64,000 nucleotides of DNA from Pterobdella sp. o SKG-2022. Lineage: Eukaryota > Annelida > Clitellata > Hirudinida > Piscicolidae. The first letter of the stretch is position 1; the number at the start of each line of letters is the position of its first letter. The position numbers were made by a program, and so were the translations under genes. Of this stretch, positions 12,173-24,900 are shown piece after piece. The notes below the pieces were generated by a model. That model was not told where the DNA came from. It did no database searches and saw only the letters and a list, made by a program, of their open reading frames with translations. The stretch lies in contig OZ038320.1 in assembly GCA_964035795.1 (NCBI GenBank), positions 24,926,118 through 24,990,117 on the forward strand, given 5' to 3'.

Positions 12173-15100
12173 ATGTTCAGTATATATAGAGAATTGCATC
12201 CGCCGACAAGTATAGAAAACGCAGTTGAATGTTACTTTTTTAACAAGAAAGAAAAAAACATTGTTATTACCAGTATAAATGAATTGTTTGTATATCGTGT
12301 TTTTAATGAAAAAAAAGAATGTAAGTCTTAAAAGCAATTTAGGAAATTGCTCAAAGTTTTTAAGAAAATTTTAGAAATTGTGAACTAATTAGCAGGTAAG
12401 ACATCAAAGTTGGACTGTTTAGCGAGCTACAAACTATTTGGATCAGTTGTTTCTGTAGAATGTATTAGCAGCAAAAATGCACCTTCAGATCTTTTGTTCC
12501 TATCTTTCAAAGAAGCAAAAGTAGTTTTTTTACTAAAGTTATTTTATTAGACATCAGGCAGTTGATGATGAATTCATTTGTCAAACAATTTCAAAATAAT
12601 AATTCCAGGCTTCGTTAGTTTGTTATGATTCTGACAATCATGATTTGAAGACTTTGTCACTACATAATTATGAGTATGAAGAATTTAAGGTTTGTTCCAT
12701 ATCACATACAAAATTAAGCAATAAAAACACCATTTTATAATGAAATTTACAAAGATTTTATCATGGTAATGTAAACTATACACATTAAAAGCCATATGAT
12801 TAAAACCATTGCGTTCAATTACTTGTTAATGATATTTTAAATATTAGAAAGCTTCTTCAAACTAATTTTTTATAAAAACTATATTTTTTTACATTTTTTA
12901 ATATATATACCAACACTATTTAGTAAGAATAAATCCAGCTTCAATATCATAGAATTCAAACAAAGTACATCCACATAATAGGGAGGCAGGTCAAACACAG
13001 AGTATTTTCTACCACTGCTGAGAAAAGATGCCAGAAATCGGTGTGCAGGGATGCTTGTTTATGGCAGGCATCTGGTCTTGTTCACCTTCCATCATGAATT
13101 CTTTAATGCAGATCTATCTGATAAAAGTACTGATGAAGCTGAGAATAAAGAAAGAAAGAAAAGGTAAGGGTTTTTTAAGAGGTATTAGTTGTTTTATTTT
13201 TTAAGCTTGAAGCAATGAGTAAAATATTAATTACAAATCAGAACCATTATCACTGAAACATGATGGTGGAGCATATCAGGTTACTAAAAACAGAGTAAAT
13301 AAAGCAAAACCGTATTTCAAATGTTAAATAAGATGTTATTTCAATACAACAAAAAAGCAAAATTTCAGAGTTTAGTGTCATGCATTCCTGTTTTGAGTGC
13401 TGAAGAATAACTAAAATAGACACTAGCTGTTTTTTACACATAAAAACATAAAAGGATTAGAAGATTTTTTGGTTTGAGACCATTTCTAATAGATGCTAAC
13501 TTACCATGTGTGATACAGATGAACTATGCAACAACCTTGATGTGATGATGATGATGTTGGACTAACCATATAACTAGAAATAGACCCACAAAGCTTTGTG
13601 TGGAAACATAATTGGAAAAGGAAAAAAGGACGGTCATAACTTTTGGTTTTTTCTATGAAAATGAACTTCAAGACTAGGCAAACATATGGACAGACTAAAA
13701 AAAGCATATAGTCTGTACCTGCAATACATGCCTTTTAGGGAAAACAAGAAAAAATCCAAAAAAATTCACTACCATTAATAAAACCATCAGCAGGCAGTTT
13801 TGCACATCTGAGAGTTTCGATATGAACCATTTGGATGAGCGTATTGTGACCATGACAGATTTCAACTTTCTGCATGGGTATTGCCAACCTACTCTGGTTG
13901 TGCTATTTGAACATCTGCCTACTTGTACAAGGTGCTCATGTAGTTGTGTTGTTAAGTATTTCATGATAGTTGTTGTTATGTATGCAGTTTGGTGAGTGGT
14001 TGTGTTTCATTTGGTTGGTTGGGGTTTGGTGTGTTTCAGGCTTCAATATATGTTGAATTAACATAGTGTTATTATGCATCAGGTTTATCACAATATAATA
14101 TTTTTATTATGTGTGTCATTCAAATAAAATATAACAGATATTTATTAAATCTATTGAAACCACCTCAAATAAATCTTCTTACACCACAGTCGCTTAGCTA
14201 TAAAGAAGGACACATACAACTTGCTCATCGTCACCATAAATCCCTCCCCTCAAAACAAACTATCCAATAAGGATGCTCTACCCTCCATAAAACATGAAGA
14301 TAATGATGAGGAAGATGAAGAAGAGAATGAATCGGATGAAGATGATGATGAGGAAGAAGATGATGATGAAGACGAAGCTACCGATTTGGTGGGTTTATTT
14401 GTTCATTCTGTATTTAGTTGTTTATGGAAATTATTTTACTGGTGTCCAAGTTAAAAGGTTTTGAAGTTATTTTCTATGATCGATAAAAAATAAATATGCA
14501 AATTTGTTTAAAATGTATAGGAAATAAAAAATCTTAAACATAAATAATATAAAAATAGCGAAATTAAGTTTTAAAAATAATAGCAACTATTAAAACTAAT
14601 ATTGATAACAATCAAAATAACGTTCAATCCACTCTATTGAAAACCCCATTCCCACAAACAAAGATGTTCTTAAGAAACACATACAACCGAAAGCGTAAGC
14701 GTAGAGCTCTCACTAGACGACCAACTGTCAGTAAGGTCTTTTTCAAAGACACCTCAAAAAGCATACATCCCACAGTCATCTGGCATTACAACAACCTGCC
14801 TTTCGATGCTAAGCGGGTCATTCCTGTGACCCATGCTATTGGTTGGTATTTTTAGATCTTTGTGTTATTTGTGGAGATTTATTAATAAAAAGGCTACCAC
14901 TATTATTTTGTTTTCACTGCTTATACTAATTATAGCAATAGTTTAATGAATTATGATAAGATTTTACTTATCGAAAACTTTAGTCTCTTTAAAATAAAGT
15001 ATCTTTAAAATCCTCATTTTTCGGAGAATAAAAACTGAAATTTAAAATACAAGATACTTACGATGTCTCTGAAAGAAGAGTAGTAGTAATATTAATTATA

Positions 15101-18100
15101 ATAGAAAAAGTTTTTACTGACTATTAATGTTGATAATACAAACATTAGGGGGTTTCTTGTTGGTGTGCACAAACAGCCTGATCTATTTGAAACAAGGCAT
15201 GCCTTCTTATGCTGTCGCCCTCAATAGCATCGCCCACAACACCACTGAACTGCCACTCGGTTCTTTTTTATTATTATTCTTAATTTGATTGTTATTATTA
15301 ATTTGATTGTTATTATTAATTTGATTGTTATTATTTTTATTGCGTTGGTATTTTTTGAAAAAACATCAAATGTGAGGAATTTCTAAATACATTTAATGAT
15401 AAACTTTTATTGAAAAATTTTATTGATATTTGAACGTGTTTTTATGATTCAACAATTGTCTCATTTCAAGTTCCAGTTGTGGTTTTTATGCTGTTGTTAT
15501 TGTTGTAATTATTAAGCCAATCTTTTTGGTTGTTTTTTGGATTTCTTAAAAATAATTTTTTACATCAATTTAACAAACAATCAATCAATCAAGATTTTAT
15601 TCAAATAAAATGAAATATATAATTAAAAAAGCAAAAAAAGGAATAATGAAATTTTTTTTCTGGTTTTTCACTTATTCGCAAAATAATAGAAATTTTGACA
15701 TATTTATTCTAAAATAGGTTTAACTGTATCATAAAACACTACTGTTTTTGATGCGTTTTTAAAAAATAAAGTTTGTAATATTTTTTCATTACTACTCCTA
15801 CCAATACTGACACTTGTACCACCCTTACTACTGATACTATTACGACTCTTATTAAAACTGCTACTAGTACTAGTATTTTAACTATCACTAATAATAATAG
15901 TATTACTAATAATATTATTATTTATCTATCAAGCAATGTTAATGAAATATAATATTAATGATATTAGTAACAACCTTCATCAATCAGAGGAGCAGGACGA
16001 CATGAAGATAACACTGGACTGCAGCACTTTCTGCTTCATCCACCCCCTTACATTGCTCTTCTCACTTCGCACTGGGGAGATGTTAGTGTTGCATTCGATG
16101 AAACTTGTTTTTTAATGTGATTGCTGTTTTTGCTTGTATATGTTTATATATATTGCCAGTCCGAGCTAACGTCTAAATTGAAATTACCGAAATTCAAGAC
16201 CCGCCATTTTTACACTCGGGCAATTTTTCTTTTATTCTCAGCTAGTATTATTCACTAGGCCAAGTGAAAATAATACCAGAATATCAATTCATAATACCAG
16301 AATATCAATTCTAAGTTAACTCATACCAAAGTTTACTGTTATCCAGATTATAACAGAAAAGCAGCCTTCAATTATGGGTGCTATTTTAGATGCAGTTTAA
16401 CGTCGAAGCTCAGAATGCTTGCATAAATATATGAACTTTATATATATGATAGTTCATGTGCTGATGATTTATATAATATATAGTCCAATCTTTGAAAGAC
16501 ATCACAAATACCTTTTCATCTAAATACTTTTTGTTTATATCGTTTTTTAAATAATGAGAAATTAAAAAAAAAGTTTCTGAATAAACGTGTTTTTTAGCTA
16601 AATTTTTCATAGTTCAAAGAAATTATACGAAGTTAAAGTTTTTGAAAAACATACGATCTCTACAAAACCACTTTGTTTTTCTAAACTTCAAAACAAAGCA
16701 GTCTTAGGTTCTTTTTCACAACTATAATTTTTGATAAGCTCACTTCATTTATTATTATCATTAACATCTTTATTGAACGATACCGCTTTAAAATATTTTC
16801 AACATACGATTTTAATTATCATTTGAAGATATGTTGTAACGATAGTACTGGACAAACTAAACAGTATCAGAAAGTTCCATTTCTCTAGGGCAGCTTCTTC
16901 TGTAGTTACGACTTGTGTTAGTCAATGTTGATGTTATCTAGTGATAAGTGATATCTCAGTCAATTTTGAACTATTATATATTATTGGTTGATGATGTGTT
17001 AATGCATAATTAAGTCAACAATATTGTTGGCGTAATAAAAACTTTAAATCTTATATAGCTTGCTGTGGACATAAAGCAATTATCTGAAATGATTTTGAAA
17101 ATCATTATTGCAGTTGTGTTCAGTGGAAGATGACCATTTATTTGTGGGATCTAGGCTAGGAAACTCATTACTTCTTAAGTATTACGAAAAGGAGCTTGAA
17201 GCCATAGCCGATATAGACAATGACGATAAGAACAATGCTGATAAGTCTGGTACAAAGGGTGTAGTTTTCAGTAGTGGTGATGTTAATGACAATGTTGAGA
17301 ATAATATTAATAAAGATACCTCCAACAACATGCATGAAAGCCGATCCAACGATGAAAATTGCCCTGAAGATAAACCCGTGGTGGATAGTTCCACTGATGC
17401 TGGTGAGAAGGTGGATGATGGCGGGAATAAAAATGGTATTGATGAAAAAGATGACAATGATGGCAACAATGAAGATAAAGAAGCAAGTGTAAACAATACA
17501 GAATCAATATCGAAAAATCTTTCAATTAATTCTGCTGCTTCCGATGTTATCGATAAGTGTAGTAAGAAGGAAAATGAAGAAGAGGAGGAAGAGGAAGAAG
17601 AGGTGGATGAATTGTACGAAGGTGAAAAAGTGTTTGAAGAGACCAAGTTATGTCAGTATACGTTTGAGGTAGGTGTATTTTTTTTGAGATTTTAATGTGG
17701 TTAGTTATTTTTACTTTTATATGGCCTTAATTATTTATTGAGAGGATGAAAACAAGCCGTTAACATAATCAACACCCAAACCAACCAACCTTCAACATTG
17801 TTGCAACATTATTGTTCAACTCAACAACAAATAATATCAAACATCTTAAAACATTTCAAAATATCAAACGATGAAGAATCATTCACCAATAAAATCCTCA
17901 ATCAACAACAACAAAAAAACACTAACACTAAACAACCTATCTGCAGGTGAAAGACAAGCTGATCAACATAGCTCCATGTACCTCTTGGGTCTTTGGGGAG
18001 GCTCTGGGCCTGCCTGAAGAGTTCCAGGAGAACACCAAGAACCTTGAGTTGGCTGTTGCTACTGGGTGCTTGAGGAATGGAGCGGTGTCTGTGATGCAGG

Positions 18101-18898
18101 TGTGGTAATGTTGATGAAGGTGTGGTGATGTTGGTGTTGATGTGGTGTTGGTGGAGGTGTGATGTTGAAAATATGGTGATATTGATGTTGATGTAGTGTT
18201 ATGGAGGTGTGATGTTGAAGATGTGGTGATATTGATGTTGATGTAGTGTTATGGAAGTGTGGTTATGTGGATATAGGTGTGGTAATGTTGGCGTTTTTTA
18301 TCTTTTCACATTGATGTTGGTGTTTTTTATTATGATTTTGTTGTAAGTGTGGTTCTAATTGGTATTTGTCGCTACTGTGGCTAAATCATGTAGTTAGAAC
18401 TATACACCACGTAGATATGGCACATATATTGAAATAAAATAGAGACTCAACTTAAGGCATCACCACCCAAACAGAGGACCATAAAACCTCATCTGGTGAC
18501 GACGTTTGAGCTGCCAGACTGCGTCGATATGTGGACCATCGTCAACCAACAATCTGAAGAGATCAATGAAGCGGTAGGTGGTTGAGTTTTTCTGTGATTG
18601 TTTCTTTGAAATGAGTGAGCACTGGTGGGTTCTTGGAATATGCAACTTTCTTCTTACTGAAGCCTTAACTTGATGCGACCTGTGCTCGACTTACATATAT
18701 ACTACAAAGATGTCTTGCTTAATGTTGTTCTGTTGTGGTTACGGTTTTAATTTTTATTTTTAGTTGAGAACTAACTTTTATGTATTTTTAGAAATTTTTT
18801 TCATAATTATATTATTTTTTTACTGTTGTTTTTTAAGCTAATAATAATAAAAATTTTATTCATATTATTATTGATAATATTTTTATTATTCATATTCA

Positions 18899-18950
<52 letters not shown>

Positions 18951-21900
18951 GCACTCAGAGGACACAGACGTGCACTCACTCCTTTTCCTCTCCAAGACTG
19001 ATTCAACCATGGTCTATAACTTTGCTTACAGTGAAATAATTTTAGGAATAAAATTTTTAAAAAAATATTATTTTTAAAAATCATAATTGACATGAATTTT
19101 TTCATTTTTATAAAGTTTCCTCATTTCAATTGATTAATTTTTAAAAATTTTATTGTTATTAATATTATTATAATTATTTATATTTTCATTATTTATATCA
19201 TCGTTATTATTACTGTTATTATTATTACTATCATCATTCTCATTGCATCGTGAAGGTACTGAGCACAGGTCAGGAGATAATGGAGGTGGAGCAGAGCAGC
19301 TTTGTGACCACTTCGGCCACAGTGTATGCAGGCAACATTCTCCACAACTCCCTCATTGTCCAAGTCGTGCCTCATGCCATCAAGCTGCTTGCTGGATGTA
19401 TGCTACTCTTTTTTATTGTTTTTTTTATATAGTTTTATTTTTGGTTTATGTTATTTTTAAAGATTTTATTATAAATATTTTTTATTTATGACCAATCAGC
19501 TAGGCATTATATTATAATCGCTCTTATCATAATCCACCTTTTACAATTCACGGCCAGTATCAGAGATGGATGAAGCAGCACTACCACGGCCAGCAGTCGA
19601 ATGCTCGGTAGCAGGGGAATACATAGGCATCTGTGATGGAGGGGGCAAGGTGAGTCTGTTCACTGTGGAACCTTCCACCTCCATAGGAGCCTTCAAGTTT
19701 CAACAAATTACATTGCCCACATCTATTGAGGTTTTTGGGAGGTATTGATAGATGTATGAACGGTATAGGTTGATGTTTGTGTAGATGGATAGGGGTTGAA
19801 TGGGTATCATGGGTGATTGGGTGGGTAGTTGAGTGCCTAGTTCAAGATAGATATTTTGTTATTGGGGGTTTTGGGTAGAAGGTCAAGATTTGAAACTAAA
19901 GCATACATACTTCACATACACATGAAGGAAATAGAAGCCACAGCAATCTGCTTATATAAGGATGACACATGCATGTTCACATGTGGAAGTGATGATGTCA
20001 CCAGTCTAGCTCTTCCCACCAATAGCACGTATGCTACTTTGTGCTGCTCATAGTTGTAATATATTATCAATTCCATTTATAGGAATAAAATCAGTAAACG
20101 GAGTATATATATGACCTTTGCGTTATTGTGAATACAATTGATGCATTGTTTCAGTGCATAATTATATCAATGGTCAATTTATTGATTCAGACTTGAAGAA
20201 GATTGTTTGTACGAAGAAGAAAAGGATGAGGATAAACACCAAGGAACAAGGGGGTAACTGTTATGTCTTATATGAGATTGTATTTTGTTGCCTGCATCGT
20301 GATCTTTTTCTTATCCAATTGATGATAATTATATTGTTAATTGTTGTTCACTGAAGTGATATGACTCAAGAGACAGCAATAGACACACACTGGTTGTTCG
20401 TGTGTGGTGTTGATGGCGTTTTGCAGGTGGGTAGTTGTTTTTTACATTGCTGTTTCTTTCCTTGTATGTGACTTTTAGTTTGAAAATCAGTCTGTTTCTG
20501 TTACCAATATCAATTATTTCCACATATATCATTGTTATACTTTTAATGTAACAGTATTTTTAGTCATTTCAATATATGTTTATATACGATATACATATAG
20601 TGTTTATACACCACATTATAACTTTATTATCATGAGTGTTATTACAAGCCTGATCTCATGAGAAGACATTACAATGCAGGTGTACCAAGTGCCCGACATG
20701 ACACTGGTATTCATGACCAGAGATCTGCTTACGCACAAGAAACTTCTCTGCCACCAAACGTTAGCTCACTATGCAATAAAACATGAAATATTATACTAGG
20801 GTCGTTTGCATTGGAAATATCATTAATCACTAACGTCGATATTATGAGAAAAATTTAGAAAATTTATTATCAAAAAAGAATAGCTAGAATTTTCGGTACC
20901 TCACCATAAAACGTTAGCATAAGCTATTGGAAAAACATTTGAATTTTAATTAATACTTTTTTTTATTCTGCTCTGGTGACGAAATACGATGGGTACGTAA
21001 ATGTAAGCGAACTAAAGAAATAAGCGAAATATGTAATTTGGTGGAAATTTAAAAATATTTAAACAGATTTAAACAAGTAAGCTGAATACAAAATGCAGAT
21101 AAAAAGATAATTATTTTGTAAATTAGAGTCAAAACTTATTGAAGGCGATAAAACTTCAACTAAAAATAAAAAATTGCCAATATTTTCATTGTTCCAAAAT
21201 TTTTAAAATGTACCTGTTCACCGTAAGCACACTAAATGCTTTCACAAATCTTCTAAGCCTTCTACACTTAAAATTCTCAGCCATATATAAATGAACTATT
21301 TATCCAATACCTTTCCAAGCAAATATCGACCCGATCTTGAGTTATATTTATATATCTATGTGTTTTTTTAAATATATTTATCTATTATTTCTGATACGAC
21401 AACATTGTTATAACACTACTTCAGGGATGCAGAAGAAGATGCAAAGTTCATGAAGGATCTGAGCTTCCCTGCGGAAGAGATTTGCGTGGTTGGAACGGCT
21501 TCAGGAAAGGTTCATCTCATGGTATGGCTTTTTCGTTCTGTTCTTCTATTTTTGGCTTTTTATGTGATTATTGTTCTCGGTGTTGTTTTATTGCTCTTAT
21601 CACCAGTGATTTTTTGTTTTATTCTATTTAATTTTTTGTTTTTAATTATTATTTTTAATATTTGCAGGTGATAACCAACCATCAACTACTGATATATGAA
21701 GCGTTCAAATACATCGATAACAAAAACAACAACAACAGCAATAATAACGCAAACCATGACCTCAAAATAAGATTTAAGAGAATCTCACACGAACTCATAG
21801 CCAATTTACCAGCTGATTACAAGAATAATAACAATAATAACCTAAATAATAAAAATAATAATATTAAAAGGAGGCAACTGAGAGAGTTTAAGAACATATC

Positions 21901-24900
21901 TGGCATGGACGGGGTGAGATTCAGATGATTTGTAGTTGATAGAATCAAATGCCACGAACGTTCAGATCTTACTCACTGGAGTTTTGATACTGTTAAGCGT
22001 CATTTTCGGCGTCCATGTCATTAGCCAAATAAAAACACATCATCATCGTTTTGTGTCTGTTTTCATGACTTGAACGGGAGCAAGCTATATATAATTATAT
22101 ATTTAATTTTTTTATCTATAAACAAAAGAGTAAACCTTGGCCAGGTATTCATGTGTGGAGAGAGAAGCAAGTGGTTGTTGGAGGGAAGAGGTGGAGTGCT
22201 AAGTCACCAAATGAATGTTGATGGCGCTGTCAAGTCTTTTGCCCATTTCAATAACGTCAATTGTCATGCTGGTTTCCTGTATTTCAATGATAAGGTTGCT
22301 GGCTGGGTTGTGTAAATGGATGTTTGAAAGGTGTTTGGTCGGTCAAATGTCCTATTATGGTGGAATTCAAGCTTTCGGTTTGAAGTTGTGACTGACTCAA
22401 AGTTAAAAAACTTAAAACATCAAAAACCTCGAACTCACAGTATAATCACACTGCATCAAAATCCACATTATAAAACACACCACAATATAGAACGAGTTGA
22501 GGATCTCCTTGTTGGCGAGCAACACCCATTATGACACCTTTTGGCCCTGCAGGAAAGTCGCTCTCAGGTCCACGCCGCACCATATCATCTACCACTATGA
22601 TGCTAAGGTGGGTAGTTGTCATGACAAGTTAGCATACTAAGATTTCATGATATGACTAATTAATAAAGGTATTGCAATAGTTATAATAACAAACTTATCG
22701 AAATAAATATAATAATGAAAATCAATGAAATTATGTTCATAGTCCGTTTTTCTTTACAAGGTTTGGGTAAAAATATTAATTGAAATAATTATAATAGTTA
22801 ATTTATTAAAACCCTTATTGATTAGGTCTAAAAACTTTAAATTTTTAATGTATCTTAATGTCGATTACAACAGAAGTATTCGACAAAAATCTTCAATATT
22901 CCGAAAGTGCACTTTAGCTTGGGCTGGAGTCTTATAAAAACTATATTTTAAGAAAATGGTTTATTAATATGTCGATCCTTGTATAGATAGATACTTAATA
23001 TAGATACAATTGAATATAAGTAGCTTATATTAGAAAGATCAGTCGACTTGTTTCTTTTCAGTTATTAGGGCACGTGTAACATCAAAATATAATTCAAACA
23101 ACAATACCAATAAACCGTTTACAGTGTTAACTCAGTTATCAGCATTTAAGCTGATCATACTATGATTTAATCCATCAACCAGTTGTATGCAGTGATTCAG
23201 AGCTCTCAAAAGGTGTGTAAGAAGCTGATCAAGGTGTATGGGGACAATGAGAAGGATATTGAAGAGGTGGAGAAAGGTTGGTGGGTTTTTAAGGCTTTTT
23301 TTATTTATTTCTAGTTGAATTTTCCTAATAGTTATAATTAATATGAAAAAAAATCAAACTCACATATTTTCATTTAAGAAGCTTTGAAATTCATTTTTTT
23401 AAAACTGAATTTATTCAACTCCACTAAACTAAACTTCGGAAAGTGTTTTCATTTTGAATATTTTTTCTTGGTTTGAAGAATTAGAATGTTATACTTTGAT
23501 CTTAATTACCAACTTTTTCCAAACCTCACCACAACCCAACAACGCCCACACTTCATAAGGACCCACCACCCGATAACACCATACAGATGACCGCTTTATC
23601 TACCCCACTTCTGACTCATATCAACTGCTCTTATACTCGCCTGTCACATGGCAAGTAGTGCCCCAATCTGCTTTTGTATTTGACGAGTTTGAGCTGGTTA
23701 CAAGCATGAAGCTGGTGTCTTTGAAGTCGGATTTATCGGTTGATGGCTTCAAGTCTTATATTGCCATTGGAACTACTTATACTTACACTGAAGGATACGC
23801 TTGTCGAGGGAGGGTGAGTGTGAGGTTGGAGGAAGGATTTGTGTGTTGGAGTGGTAGTTGTGGGTGTTTACTGATTTTCTTCTATATTGATGTTTCATGG
23901 CGTGGTGTGTCGGGTGGTTTTCGTGATGTGTTTTTTGTACAAAGAATCCTTAAAAATTGAAAATTTTAAACCTTTAGCTTCTTCGATGTTTTTAATAATT
24001 TTTGTTTTTAATAATTTTCCATTTAGTCAATTACCCATTATTTTTACTTCAATATATGCACACAGATCTTGATATTTAACGTGGTGGAAGTGGTGCCTCA
24101 GCCTGGAGCCCCTCTTACCAAGAACAAGCTCAAGGTGAGTTCTCTGTCACTTTATAAGGATGCTGTTGTTTCCATTTCAATGAAAAATTAATGAATGTTT
24201 ACATATATGGTTGAATGCTTTGTTCCATGGGGATCACAAACATGCTATAAGATGGATTGTCATTTTGAAACGTCACTAATTTTATAGTTTTGAACTTTCA
24301 CATCAGTAATAATAACTATACCAGTCTTATGATTTTTATCAATATTATTTTAAAAAAATATTATTATTAATAAAAATCATAAAACTATAATTGTTATTGT
24401 TACTGTTGTGAAAATAAAGCCATAAAATTATTATAATTATATTATTAGTAAACCCACATGAACCACGTGTTGCAGGCAGAGTACCAGAGGGAACAGAAGG
24501 GACCAGTCAGTGTGGTTGATTGCGTCTGCGGCCACTTGGTGTCTGCCATCCACTCTAAGGTTAGTGGGTGGTTGGATTTTTTGGTTTGGAAAGAAAAAGA
24601 AATAGAAGAGAAAATTCATATATTTTAAATTTCACTAACGGATCTTTTCGATACTCGAAATATCATCACTAAGTTTCTAAAATAAAAAATAGGTAAGCAA
24701 TTCATCAAAAATTATTGAAGATCGTACGAAATCTTACGTAAGTCTAAAATAAATTATCATTTGCTCAAAATCATGAGAAACACACGCGCACAGATCTACG
24801 TGTGGCAATTGAAAGACAACGACTTGAGAGGAGTGGCTTTCATCGACGCAGCCATCTACATCCAATCCATCTGCGTTCTCAAAAATTTCCTTCTCGTCGC

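Larger units (their letters stand above)
12173..16916 (+). other. CPSF1: CPSF1 exons 1-9 (N-terminal propeller region)
   Basis: Exons: 12173-12320, 12393-12520, 12609-12689, 13003-13163, 13794-13931, 14190-14388, one ending at 14841, 15149-15259, 15988-16081, 16829-16916. The start of the exon ending at 14841 is uncertain: AG sites near 14,674, 14,695 and 14,733 keep the frame, so a KRKRR segment may or may not be included. The peptides follow CPSF1 closely (GMLVYGRHLVLF, DERIVTMTDFNFLHGY, LPSYAVALNSIAHNTTELPL readings). The 14190-14388 exon carries the first acidic insertion. Confidence 0.85.
17114..20759 (+). other. CPSF1: CPSF1 exons, second block
   Basis: Exons: 17114-17668, 17947-18099, 18475-18573, 18952-19011, 19256-19397, 19558-19741 (donor tentative), 19888-20028 (acceptor tentative), 20191-20253, 20357-20426, 20680-20759. 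The first contains LFVGSRLGNSLLLKY, then about 130 residues of Asp/Glu/Asn/Lys-rich sequence ending in a run of glutamates, then the conserved return TYTFE. Later exons encode STGQEIMEVEQSSFVTTSAT, AICLYKDDTCMFT and YQVPDMTLVF, all matching the CPSF1 middle region. Confidence 0.87.

Noticed and set aside
17182..17646. 154-codon serine-rich frame on the minus strand
   Set aside because: Mirror image of the Asp/Glu/Asn-rich CPSF1 exon; composition follows entirely from the real coding strand.
18807..19105. Poly-Asn and poly-Ile frames on the minus strand
   Set aside because: Produced by the (TTA)n microsatellite.
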